A DNA stretch of 27,220 bases from Purshia tridentata (lineage: Eukaryota > Streptophyta > Magnoliopsida > Rosales > Rosaceae), in the NCBI GenBank assembly GCA_003254885.1, contig QANT01009008.1:1-27220 (forward strand). Reading direction: 5' to 3'. Position numbers and translations under genes: made by a program. This document shows, piece after piece, positions 1-8,160 of this stretch (within the stretch, counting starts at the first letter, position 1; every line of letters starts with the position of its first letter). The notes under the pieces were generated by a model. It had not been told where the DNA came from. It saw nothing but the letters and a program-made list of their open reading frames with translations, and searched no databases.

Positions 1-159
1 GCGCGACTCTCTCTCTCTCTCTTGAGCGACCTCATCTCCACCCAACCCAGCTACTGCGCGACTTCACCCCAGCCGCCAGCTCTCTATAAACTCATTCGGT
101 AGCATGCTGTCAAAAAATAAAAAAATGTTCGGTAACTTATGACTGAATATAAGTAATAT

Positions 160-283
160 GTTCGGTAGAATACTTCCATTCGGTAATTGCTTACCGAAAA
201 TACTGCATAAGTTCGACAATAGTTCGGTAGAATACCTCCATTCGGTGGTTGCTTACTGAAAATAGTGCCTATGTTCGACAATA
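160..283. repeat. 62-bp tandem duplication (two copies)
   Basis: Copy 1 is 160-221 and copy 2 is 222-283. Both begin GTTCGGTAGAATAC and end GTTCGACAATA, with several substitutions between them. Inside copy 1, TTCGGTAA and TTACCGAA at about 179-198 form a perfect 8-bp stem with loop TTGC; the stem is degraded in copy 2. Confidence 0.9.
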
Positions 284-305
284 GGATGCCAAATAATCAC
301 CAAAA

Positions 306-327
306 TTTCGACACACTAGTGTCGAAA
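306..327. repeat. Short perfect-stem palindrome
   Basis: TTTCGACAC and GTGTCGAAA form 9-bp perfect arms around a 4-base ACTA loop. It lies just inside the right arm of the inverted repeat at 1-414 and shares the TTCGACA word with the tandem repeats on its left. Confidence 0.8.
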
Positions 328-370
328 AGTTTCTAAACAGGCAAAATTTACTGGTGTCGCACCACTGGCT

Positions 371-387
371 GGGTTGGGTGGGGTGGG
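371..387 (+). other. Potential G-quadruplex motif
   Basis: Four runs of at least three G are separated by loops of 2, 1 and 1 bases (GGGTTGGGTGGGGTGGG), which meets the standard quadruplex rule with very short loops. More G-rich sequence follows at 421-442. Folding is inferred from the motif only. Confidence 0.6.
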
Positions 388-414
388 TGGCGCGATGGCT
401 GAGTGAGGTCGCGC

Positions 415-879
415 CAGCGTCTGGGTGGTGCGGGGTGGGTGGTCCGATGAGGAAAGGAGGAAGAAAGAAAATTTTTTTTTTTTACTGGAGGGGCAAAAAG
501 GGAAAAAAAAAGAAAAAAAAAAGGTGGTCAATTTAGCAGAAAAGGTTGGTCCGTATAGCTTGGGCCTTTCTTTTTGGGGTTTCTAAACCCCAGTCCCACC
601 CCTAGAAAACTTTCCTCTTACTATACCAATTTTGCCCTCAATTGAAAAGGAGGAACAACTCAACCCAGATGAACAGCCAGCCACCCAAGCCCCAACCCAC
701 CACTAGGCCTACCCTGTCACCTCCCCACTCTGCCAGCGACTCCCTCTCTCTCTGTATAGCCTAGAGGTTGGTGGCGACATTGCCAACTTCATATATGATT
801 GGAGGCAATGAAAACCTAAAAATTGAACTAAATTTTAATATGCAAGCACAGCATTCATAAGATTCACAAGATGTCTCTA
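415..879. other. Non-coding stretch with homopolymers and a short palindrome
   Basis: No supported gene. Long A and T runs lie at 469-520. A GGGGTTT/AAACCCC stem with a 2-base spacer is at 576-591. A CT-rich segment lies near 738-756. The short open frames here come from biased composition and resemble no known protein. Confidence 0.6.
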
Positions 880-1169
880 GCCTCGTTTGGCATCTAGGAT
901 TGGATTGGAAAAACAATGACAAGATTTGTGTGTATTTAAAGTAGAAAATGCAGAGTGTTTTTCAACTTGAAGGAATAAGATGAGAAAAAAATAGCTTAGT
1001 TATAAGAAAAATATTATCTTTGTTAATCGGCGATTCCATGGGATAAGTTTTTTTCATAATTTATTTATCTTATTCTCATATTATTTCTTCAAATTAGAAA
1101 TTTCCTCCTCAAATACACATAAATTTGACATTTATCATTTCCAATCCAATCCTATCAATCAAACGAGGC
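880..1169. mobile_element. Foldback MITE
   Basis: The element begins GCCTCGTTTGG and ends with the inverse. The outer 30 bp match closely (GGATTGGATTGG on the left, CCAATCCAATCC on the right). Similarity continues inward along nearly the whole length, meeting at the short palindrome AATCGGCGATT around 1026-1036, so the unit could fold into one long hairpin. CTCTA flanks both sides (875-879 and 1170-1174), a likely 5-bp target duplication. There is no coding capacity. The superfamily is uncertain because a 5-bp duplication is not diagnostic. Confidence 0.8.
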
Positions 1170-1244
1170 CTCTAAGTATATCTAGGTATAGTGCAGCTCA
1201 TATATGAGACTTTATTAACATGTGGGACATATGAGGAACATTAT

Positions 1245-1450
1245 AAGATGGATTAGTTACAAGGGAAAAAGTATTCCTTCCAATCCCACAAAAATAGTGG
1301 GATTAGAAAGGATAAGTTCTCCTTATGGCTAATCCATCTTCTTTTCATTTTCTTCGTTTAAGTTATAAGACACATTTTATCTTCTTCCCAATACACATTA
1401 ATTTAGCTATTTAGCCTATCCAATCTAATCTTCTACATCAAACAAGTCCA
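1245..1450. mobile_element. Truncated relative of the neighbouring MITE
   Basis: The right end read backwards (GACTTGTTTGATG, then GATTAGATTGGAT and a GTGTATTGGGA stretch) resembles the terminus and arm of the MITE at 880-1169. The inner part, 1245-1340, is an imperfect hairpin with arms of about 43 bp starting AAGATGGATTAG. The matching outer left arm is absent, so the copy looks deleted on the left. The repeat structure is directly visible; family membership is an inference from terminal similarity. Confidence 0.55.
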
Positions 1451-2362
1451 TTAAATTCATGAATATCAAAAAGTAGCGTGCATATTTTCCATTGAATCGA
1501 ACAATGACCCTTCAGACAATCAATGAGATCATTCCAACTTGAAGTGAAAAAGTTCCTATTGCACCCAACGTAAACCATTTCAATTTTAGAGCATAATATT
1601 CCAAATTTCCTGACCCAGAGGATTTCGACGCCAGTTAATCACAAGTGGAGGCGCCTAGCATCCATCATATGATGAAGTTGGCCTTCTAGAATGTTCCCTA
1701 ATTCGATGCATGAAACTTGGTCATGTGTTACTCCAAAATTTATGAGGGATTTCTGATCAAGTAGAGAAAGTTTTTTAGATCATCCTATATGTTTTATATG
1801 TCTATCTCATTCATAATGTGATAAGTCACATGATAAAAGAGATTGACACAATAAGCGCATAGAACCATTCTATGAAAATTTTTCTCCTAGTACTAATTGT
1901 GATAGATTCTGTTTAATGATAATTCATAGAGTATTAATTTGGAGAATAATAAATATATAGTAGATTTATGTAAAAAATAAAAAATAATTTTTTCTTATCA
2001 CAACGTACATGTTCTTGTTAGCTAGCTAGAAGTCTCTTCAAGAAATGCTGTGGAAATTTGTTTTGGTTTTAGATTTATGCATGTCATAAAGTATTCAAGT
2101 GACAGACACAATTCACAACAACTCAAATAAAAGATCATGATACCAAAGGAAGTGTGTGGAAAAACAGAATATGATGATATTATGGTAAGAATTCTATATG
2201 GAAACCACTGATCTTACATTAAGTAAATGAGAGCAACTCACCAAGACTCACCAAGTTTTAAGGAACAAGGAATTGATCGAGCACTCCTATGTCAATCCAG
2301 ATTCAATCTTGTGCCAGCTATAGAATACTGTCAGTGATGCATAAGTATTGAGGGACTTATAG
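1451..2362. other. AT-rich intergenic stretch, no gene seen
   Basis: No open frame with recognisable protein character and no clear transposon termini. The one notable site is a miR396-complementary sequence at 2037-2055, described separately. Confidence 0.6.
2037..2055 (+). promoter_or_regulatory. Bulged miR396-complementary site
   Basis: TTCAAGAAATGCTGTGGAA is complementary to plant miR396 (recalled as UUCCACAGCUUUCUUGAACUG) over 18 bases, with one unpaired T opposite the junction of miRNA positions 9 and 10. GRF mRNAs are known miR396 targets that also pair with a bulge, and target mimics carry bulges in the same central zone. No GRF-like coding frame surrounds the site and no second arm of a MIR396 hairpin lies within about 150 bp upstream. 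Transcription is unproven, so this may be chance or a relic. Confidence 0.3.
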
Positions 2363-2373
2363 GCCTCGTTTGG
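2363..2373. repeat. MITE-terminus-like motif
   Basis: GCCTCGTTTGG repeats the exact terminal bases of the MITE at 880-1169, followed by different sequence. No inverse partner was seen downstream, so this is at most a solo end of a related element. It sits about 50 bp before a TATA box. Confidence 0.35.
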
Positions 2374-2425
2374 AATGCGGGACTGGACGGGTCCATTTTG
2401 AGTGTAGGACTTGTCGATCTACCCT

Positions 2426-2431
2426 TATAAA
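2426..2431 (+). promoter_or_regulatory. TATA box of an orphan promoter
   Basis: TATAAA lies 108 bp upstream of an ATG in good context (TTCACCATGTC) at 2539, which is directly followed by a consensus 5' splice site. Initiation about 30 bp downstream would give a leader of roughly 80 nt. The arrangement fits a real plant promoter, but the downstream gene is not recognisable. Confidence 0.4.
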
Positions 2432-2538
2432 CAGAGCTAGTCCCTGCTCTCATACATACTGCAAACATTTGAGCCCCATATATCAATTGCATCAAGTTAT
2501 AGAGAGAGTAGAAGCCTAGTACGTTCTAGAAATTCACC

Positions 2539-2557
2539 ATGTCTTCTTCAACTTCTG
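2539..2557 (+). pseudogene. Possible orphan first exon, 19 coding nt
   Basis: ATG TCT TCT TCA ACT TCT G would encode MSSSTS plus a split codon, and GTAAGT follows at 2558-2563, a perfect plant donor site. A TATA box lies upstream. I searched downstream by eye for a continuing exon and saw none before the AT-rich region at 2600-3000. Short first exons encoding Ser/Thr-rich N-termini occur in several plant families, for example alcohol dehydrogenases, but this is too little to assign one. It could be the 5' piece of a transposed or deleted gene, or chance. Confidence 0.3.
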
Positions 2558-2563
2558 GTAAGT

Positions 2564-3441
2564 CTGACTGGTACCAGGGGTAATTATGTGTTCTTATACA
2601 TTCATGTATGCCTATTGTATATGTCGTGTTATGATATAAGTTGGTTTACAATTATGATTATTATTAACTGTGGACAATACAACAATTAAGTAGGATACAT
2701 ACATTAATTCAAGCATATATAAACCAATACTATTTATACATACATGCTTACGAACTCCCCAGTTGCATATATGCAAACAAAATGAATCAAAAGATCGACT
2801 CCTGTAGGCTGTAGGTGCATGCCAGCATATATGCATGCATGCCATAAGAGATCGATAGAGAGATCAACTTCCTTATATAATTTGACTAAAAAAAAGCAAT
2901 AATATTCAAAATCAATACTACTGATCGATCGATGAAGCTTCAAGGTAATATTCCTTAAAACAATTTCTTCCACTTCCTTCATTTCCCACATGAGCCTACA
3001 AGAAAATAAATTATCAGTTTGATGATGAGGTATCAATTTTCAAGGGTATGAATGTGCGTAGTGGCATTGGACTAGTGCATGTTCCGCAATGTGATGTCTT
3101 TTTGTTTTCTTTGCTGAATTTTGTATTCATCTTGTTTAGACCCCAAAATGACGTAGCTTTAAACACAAGCAAAAAATCAGCACTAAGGATCTGCTTGCAC
3201 ATAATCTTCTTTCCAGAAATCAATGCCAACAAATAATACAATCATGAAGCAACAATATTTGAGTGGTTAATATAAAAAACTATTGTATCAATAATAATTA
3301 AATTCAATGTCACTATCTCATTGGTTGAATGTGTGAGAGTGATAGGGTTATATTTTCTTTTCAAATATCTAGTATTGTCATTAGATTGTCAATCACGACC
3401 ACTCATTATGTAGAATCATGTCTAAGTGTGCATGTTATTTG
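2564..3441. other. Intergenic, no supported gene
   Basis: AT-rich sequence with several short open frames on both strands (about 2612-3036 minus, 3014-3241 minus, 3048-3236 plus). They overlap each other, lack recognisable domains and look like chance frames. The 3040-3240 segment is somewhat less AT-rich than its surroundings and could be old captured sequence. Confidence 0.5.
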
Positions 3442-3590
3442 GGGATATATAGACAACTTCTAAAATGGACGTATGGAATTCCAAATTTCTTTGAGCATTC
3501 AAACACTCATGATCATCCGGCATGCAAGTGCTCAAAGACATATTTCCGAACTCCGGACATTCATTTTAGAAGTTTTCACTATATATATCC
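3442..3590. repeat. Long imperfect hairpin, possible MITE or small-RNA precursor
   Basis: The left arm (from GGATATATAG at about 3443, through AACTTCTAAAATGGA and CTTTGAGCA to about 3508) is the inverse of the right arm (GTGCTCAAAG, CATTTTAGAAGTT, then TATATATCC ending at 3590). The arms are about 70 bp with scattered mismatches and small gaps, around a short loop centred on ATGATCAT. No clear target duplication was found. The mismatch level fits an old miniature element or a young hairpin locus; expression cannot be judged from sequence. Confidence 0.65.
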
Positions 3591-4035
3591 ATTCTGATGA
3601 AGACCTAAGTGAAGGACTCAATTTGAAGTTTGAATATTAACTGTACGTCATATTAAATATAAACGGTTGAGATGCATCTCACACATTGTTACCCACTATA
3701 TGTGCATCTCATCATTTTATATATGTTCTAATAATTGAAATGCAAGTTTTCAATATTATGGTCCTCCTCAGAATATGATGAACAAGGGCTAGGGTAGCTA
3801 CAGAATACAAATAAATTCAGTTAACAATATCATCATGCCTGGTATATCAATTATGATGCATCTTTCAGTGTATTAATGCATGAGCAAAACAATCAAACCC
3901 TAGTAAACACGTTTTCCATTGTCTCTATTGAGCCACCCAATTCATTAATATACTATATATATATATAAGCAGTTCTGCATATTATATACATTATTATTTT
4001 CATTTAGGTGGTTCCAAGCTTTCAACTGAACGACT
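3591..4035. other. Intergenic, no gene seen
   Basis: AT-rich non-coding sequence with a short ATAT repeat near 3953-3966. No repeat termini or coding frames were recognised. Confidence 0.6.
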
Positions 4036-4575
4036 TCATCTTAACAAAAACAAAAAATGCACGACTTTACATATATATATGAACACATGCATATGGCTAA
4101 GTTTCAATTTAATGCACGCAGCATTTAGTTGACAATAATGTCCTAAGAAAAGAAAAACACGTGGGAATAGTTCATAAAATAAACTACCAAATCTACAGTT
4201 CATTAAACTACTGATTAATCCCATGCAGAGTACCCGACAAGGACATGTGAGATAATAGGGATTTGAGGAGCATATACAGGCCAATACCAAGACCAAAGCT
4301 ATCAGACAATGTCTGAGTACAACAAACAAATTAAGCCAAAGAAAGATAAATAGTTTTTGACTAAGAAAGAAAAACAAAAGCATTGTGAATTGTGAAAATG
4401 AAATATGCATGGAATCAATAAACTTACTGCCCCCACAAAATCTTATAATATGGACACGTAGCAAACAAAGAGTTAAGGCCCAAGAAAGTATGATGAATGA
4501 GGACATACAACTCCAAAACTGATCACATTTTATACAGATCTCCTGCACTAAAAAGAACGTACAATTAAAGAGCAC
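4036..4575 (-). other. 179-codon open frame, probably not coding
   Basis: This minus-strand frame runs from ATG to stop without interruption, longer than usual for sequence this AT-rich. The predicted product is dominated by Leu, Phe, Ile and Cys, as expected from translating the complement of an A-rich strand. It has no recognisable domain and no ordered membrane topology beyond general hydrophobicity. I saw no convincing promoter or intron structure. I list it only because of its length; a non-coding interpretation is more likely. Confidence 0.12.
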
Positions 4576-5240
4576 TGGGCTAGCTAGCTATCATCCCCAG
4601 TTAACAAGAGTACACAACGCTCTTTCATATTATATGACAAGCACGTGAGAATGATGCAAGAGAGGCATTTATATATATACATTTGTTACATTTAAGAATT
4701 TCTTCAAATGATGAGTAGGGATTACAGGATAATTAAGAAAATGAGTTCAGATTTGATTGATTTCTTCCAATTTTACATATGGCCTTGGTTTACTAACAGA
4801 AAAAATATCATTTAGTTAGTTAGTATAACTTAGTATTGGGTGTTTAATTAACATAGTAGATTCGCAATGATGACCTTTAAAAAGAAATATTAGAAATTAC
4901 AAAAGCCATACAAAAAGATAAACACATTAACACTAATATATTAATTAATAAAGAAGATTTAGTGAAATTTTGTTGTTGTTGAAAGTAGATTTAGTGATAA
5001 CCTTAAACCTTAATTAATCATGTATTTCAATCATTTGTGCATTTGAATTATATTTATATATCCTGACATAAGAAAGTGCCTGATGATATCTCACTTGACC
5101 AAATATTCAATCGTGGGGGCACAAAAAATCTGCAGAATCTTAAAAGGGCCAAATCAATGAAAAGTTACAAAAATGGATAACAATTTTTAATTAATGTACG
5201 ACAATCAAAGTGGGGTTTCACATTGTGAGTGTGTTTTTTG
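4576..5240. other. Intergenic, mostly featureless
   Basis: AT-rich sequence without a supported gene. It holds the small (TTG)-containing insertion at 4955-4997, described separately. Confidence 0.6.
4955..4997. repeat. 21-bp micro-insertion flanked by 11-bp direct repeats
   Basis: AGATTTAGTGA occurs at 4955-4965 and 4987-4997. Between them lie 21 bp that read ACTTTCAACAACAACAAAAT plus one base on the minus strand, resembling the CAA-repeat tail of some plant SINEs. Exact repeats flanking a tail-like insert suggest target-primed insertion of only the extreme 3' end of an element. The short length means chance cannot be excluded. Confidence 0.4.
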
Positions 5241-5302
5241 AGTGAGAGAGGGGGGAGAGAGAGAGAGAGAGAAATGTAGAGAGAGGGAGGGAGGGATAGG
5301 GG

Positions 5303-5360
<58 letters not shown>

Positions 5361-5375
5361 TCGAGGGAGGAGATG
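5241..5375. repeat. GA-rich microsatellite
   Basis: A long GA/AG tract is interrupted by GGGA and GATA variants; the purest run is about 5311-5356. It starts about 650 bp beyond the stop codon of the LSH gene and reads CT on that gene's coding strand. Plant BPC (BASIC PENTACYSTEINE) proteins bind GAGA tracts, so a regulatory role is possible but only inferred. Confidence 0.9.
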
Positions 5376-6026
5376 GAGCGATTATTGTTTCTGGTGTTAT
5401 ATATACAGCCAGCTCTAATGCTTCCAATTAGAGTAAAGAATTTGAACTAGTCTGCATTGAATCTAATTTTAGATTACAAGGTGTTTTGGGTTTACTTAAC
5501 TGATAAGAGCTGTATTTTGAGCTATCATCACTCTCAAAATATTAATTTGAGAATTAATGCCATTTAGGGTTTAAATTTCTTGGGAGGTTTTTGGGTTTAG
5601 CTCACTGGGATTGAATTGGTTTTCATGTATTACTGATGCCAAACTAATTTTTAGTAATAATTTACTATAATTTTGAGTGTAATTAAGTATAATATTGAGT
5701 GTAATATTAAATTTTTATTTTTTTTATTTTCCTCTTTTCAAATATCTTGGTATGGCCCAAATTACATTGACAACTATATTTGGGGTTTTAAAATAAATCA
5801 CATATATTTAGAGTTTAGTCCATTAATTAAAGGATTTGGTGTTGTGATGTGAAAGTACTTAATTAATACACAAGCTATATATAATATATAGCTAACCATG
5901 AAAAATTATCAAGTAATCTACATAAATATATATATATATGAGCAAAAAAAAAACAAAATACTATAATGCAACATTTACCATTGTGATATTCTGAAATTAG
6001 GCCAAAGAAACATGATGATGAGATGA
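5376..6026. other. 3' flank of the LSH gene
   Basis: AT-rich, non-coding. It contains a perfect palindrome at 5873-5893 (AGCTATATAT and its inverse around a single A) and an ATAT run near 5928-5940. The transcript 3' end of the LSH gene must lie here, but no canonical AATAAA was identified on the minus strand close to the stop codon. Confidence 0.5.
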
Positions 6027-6596
6027 TCAAGAGAAGTGCATCATGGTAGAACTTGATTGGTCATCATGATCATTTCCTGATGATCCCATATTACTAGTAC
6101 TACTTGATGATGATGGCTTCTTCTTCTTCTTCTTATAAGGAATCCCCCTTGCCTTAGCTTGACACTCCCTCACCTCCCTCAGATAAACCCTGATTGCACC
6201 ACTAGCAAAAGGGTTAGTCTCTGGGGATCCTCCATTTTCCTCATAGGCAGCCCTCAGCCTCCCAATTAGGGCATCAAGGCTCCCCCAAGCCTGTCTGAGG
6301 GGACAAGTGCAAGGGGCAGGTGGCTCAGGGTGCCCATAAAACATGCAGCCTTGAACATGAACTTTGGTCTTCCCAAACTGGTCAAGGTACCTCAGGAACT
6401 CCAGTACATGGTTGTAATTGCACTGGGACAGTGCCACTGGAGGCCTCTGGTTCTTCAAGTACTGCCCAAAGGTGTTCCAGTCCCTCCTCTTCTGGGACTC
6501 GTACCGGCTCGGTGTGGCTGGTGGCTCTCCGCCCCCGCTTCCCGGAGACCCTGCTGCGGATGATTCGGCGAAATCTTTGCCTCTTTCGATAGACAT
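6027..6596 (-). CDS. LSH10: ALOG-domain (LSH/G1 family) transcription factor, LSH10-like
   Basis: This 189-residue protein is intact and intronless, as usual for the family, whose members are about 180-220 residues. A low-complexity N-terminus rich in Ser, Gly and Pro (1-29) is followed by the ALOG domain (about 30-154), opening with [13 protein letters not shown] and including [34 protein letters not shown] and [16 protein letters not shown]. The zinc-ribbon insert is recognisable from His80, Cys84, Cys96 and Cys98. A KKKKKK nuclear-localisation run sits at 155-160, before a Ser-rich tail. Known ALOG proteins are plant-specific nuclear DNA-binding regulators of meristem, boundary, light and floral development; the fold is thought to derive from a retroelement tyrosine-recombinase DNA-binding domain. 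The start (G at -3) precedes a family-like ERGK motif. The ALOG call is secure; assignment to the LSH10 subgroup rests on remembered similarity and needs a phylogeny. Confidence 0.96.
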   Translation of the reverse strand: MSIERGKDFAESSAAGSPGSGGGEPPATPSRYESQKRRDWNTFGQYLKNQRPPVALSQCNYNHVLEFLRYLDQFGKTKVHVQGCMFYGHPEPPAPCTCPLRQAWGSLDALIGRLRAAYEENGGSPETNPFASGAIRVYLREVRECQAKARGIPYKKKKKKPSSSSSTSNMGSSGNDHDDQSSSTMMHFS

Positions 6597-6690
6597 AGCG
6601 GCGGAGGGCGGGGGATTGGATGATCGATTGATGTTGTGAATGGGATTTTATTTTGTTAAATAAAGAAAAGAAATATTGAAAGGGTGGGAG
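6597..6690 (-). promoter_or_regulatory. Probable 5' leader of the LSH gene
   Basis: On the coding strand this segment is pyrimidine-rich and contains no ATG upstream of the chosen start, so upstream-ORF control is unlikely. The upstream limit is estimated from the TATA-like box at 6714-6721 and is not determined directly. Confidence 0.45.
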
Positions 6691-6713
6691 GTGAAAGGAA
6701 TAGGGCGAAGGAA

Positions 6714-6721
6714 AAATTATA
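6714..6721 (-). promoter_or_regulatory. TATA-like box of the LSH gene
   Basis: TATAATTT on the minus strand lies in a CT-rich context about 118 bp upstream of the start codon. It is the best TATA candidate in this upstream region; transcription would begin near 6690. Confidence 0.45.
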
Positions 6722-6736
6722 GAGAGAAGGAAGATG

Positions 6737-6772
6737 CATCATATGATGGAGATCACATACATTATGGGCCCA
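6737..6772 (-). promoter_or_regulatory. Palindrome and TGGGCCC motif upstream of the LSH gene
   Basis: CATCATATGATG (6737-6748) is a perfect 12-bp palindrome. TGGGCCC at about 6764-6770 matches the GGGCCC-type site bound by TCP transcription factors. The motifs are directly visible; binding is inferred from general plant promoter knowledge. Confidence 0.3.
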
Positions 6773-6949
6773 GTGAGTAGACCTCCCATGGGGGGGGCCA
6801 TGTATGATGAGTTGCTTTCTGGTCATCTTTTTCTTGATATATCTTTCATTTTTAATCTCCTTTTCTCTAATAGTGCAACACCATTACCATTACATGTACA
6901 ATGTACAATTTATAGTCTTTACTTTGCTATATATGGCCGGCCCTAATCA

Positions 6950-7496
6950 TTTAACGATAATTAATATTTAAGCCTAATTTCCACAATTTGCTTGCATGAA
7001 TCTGGTCATCACTAAGTAAAATCAGTAGTCTTTGCAATTGGAGTAGTACTTACTTTTTAATCAGCTGCAACATCAATACTGAAAGCTCATGTTAGTGCAT
7101 GTATCATGTATTATGAGAAATCAAATAAATAAATATATACACATATCTCATCATGTTTAAGATGAGGTATACCTCAACGGAAACGGAAGAACTCTCAATA
7201 TATATATATAGTGCAAATAAATTTGTTATCATTTGACAATAATGTCTTTTTTCATATATTGTTTTTACTAAATTCTTGGAGCGGTTAAAGTAGAATTTAT
7301 TACTTTAGAATGTAAAATTCACGGTTTTTCAACCAACAAGAATGTTCGCGTAAGAAACAAGTGTATATATAATCAAGTCCATCAAATTTTAGGGCTGAAT
7401 CACTAATACTATTGGTTAGCTAGAAAGACAATCGGCTCAACCACTTGAGTTCCATGAGTGCTCATTAGTTGTATATGCAAAAATTACTGCATTTGC
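6950..7496. other. Intergenic between the LSH promoter and a transposon
   Basis: AT-rich, no gene or clear element. A short TA repeat lies at about 7199-7211. Confidence 0.6.
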
Positions 7497-7498
7497 AG

Positions 7499-7777
7499 TT
7501 GGGGCAAGGAGTTAAATTTCGGTTCTGTGGAAATTTTCGATAGAAGTTTCGACGAAAATTTCGAGAAATTTGGATTTCGCTAGAGTTTTAATAGAAATGA
7601 TAGAAATTGCTATTAAATACTGAAATTTTGATTGAAAATTGGGGCAAGGAGTTAAATTTCGGTTCTGTGGAAATTTTCGATAAAAGTTTCGACGAAAATT
7701 TCGAGAAATTTGGATTTCGCTAGAGTTTTAATAGAAATGACGGAAATTGCTATTAAATACTGAAATTTTGATTGAAA
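7499..7777. repeat. 140-bp tandem duplication of the transposon's left end
   Basis: The units start TTGGGGCAAGGAGTTAAATT at 7499 and 7639 and differ at only three positions over about 137 bp. Each includes TTGGGG, part of the target duplication, so the copying happened after insertion. The original element therefore probably began at 7645 and was about 851 bp long. Confidence 0.9.
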
Positions 7778-7879
7778 CTTTATTATATATTTATTTAACA
7801 TATAATCTACTATATTGATAAAAAAAATTGAAGAAAAATAGGTTTCATGTGTTAAGGTGATTATAATTTAAATTGCTAT

Positions 7880-8160
7880 TTTCTTTACTTTCCCTTGCTG
7901 CCCGTGAGAGCCCAGCCCACCTCACTTTCCCCTTTTTTTCTTTTTTTTTCTTTCCTTTCTCTTCCCTGCTCGTGTGAGTCCTTCTTTCCCATCTTTTTCT
8001 TTTTTTCTTCCTCCCTCACAGCAGCACCACCTCCATTTCCGGCCACCATGCCAGCCTTTTCCGGTCAACCCAAGGCCACCAGCGAGACCCCCAAGCACCG
8101 GCCATAATTCTCCCACCCTTCCTCCATGCCGGCCAGCCACCACGTGCGTCGGAATTGTGA
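7880..8160 (+). other. GC-rich cargo segment, possible captured gene fragment
   Basis: The composition differs sharply from both termini of the element: long pyrimidine tracts resembling a plant 5' leader, then GCCACCATGCC at 8042-8052, an excellent start context, and a 19-codon frame ending at TAA 8105-8107. Further GCCGGCC-rich sequence follows. Non-autonomous DNA transposons are known to capture host fragments. I do not recognise the source gene, and the frame is too short to be a functional product. Confidence 0.4.

Larger units (their letters stand above)
1..414. repeat. GC-rich imperfect inverted repeat, possible class II transposon remnant
   Basis: The arms are about 1-62 and 356-414. 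Read in opposite directions both start GCGCGAC, share CACCCAACCCAGC, and finish with a GCGAC motif, with mismatches and gaps between. The middle (63-355) is AT-richer and packed with TTCGGTA and TTCGACA words that form short palindromes, as in subterminal regions of CACTA-like transposons. No target duplication can be tested because the left arm starts at the window edge. A DNA transposon remnant is my inference; a local inverted duplication is the alternative. Confidence 0.4.

Noticed and set aside
2612..3241. Overlapping 60-100 codon frames
   Set aside because: No domain, mutual overlap in different frames and AT-driven composition indicate chance frames.
5218..5427. Ser-Leu-rich minus-strand open frame
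   Set aside because: It is the translation of the GA/CT microsatellite and has no protein character.
6320..6639. Three overlapping plus-strand open frames opposite the LSH gene
   Set aside because: They are antisense shadows of the GC-richer ALOG coding sequence and have no domains of their own.
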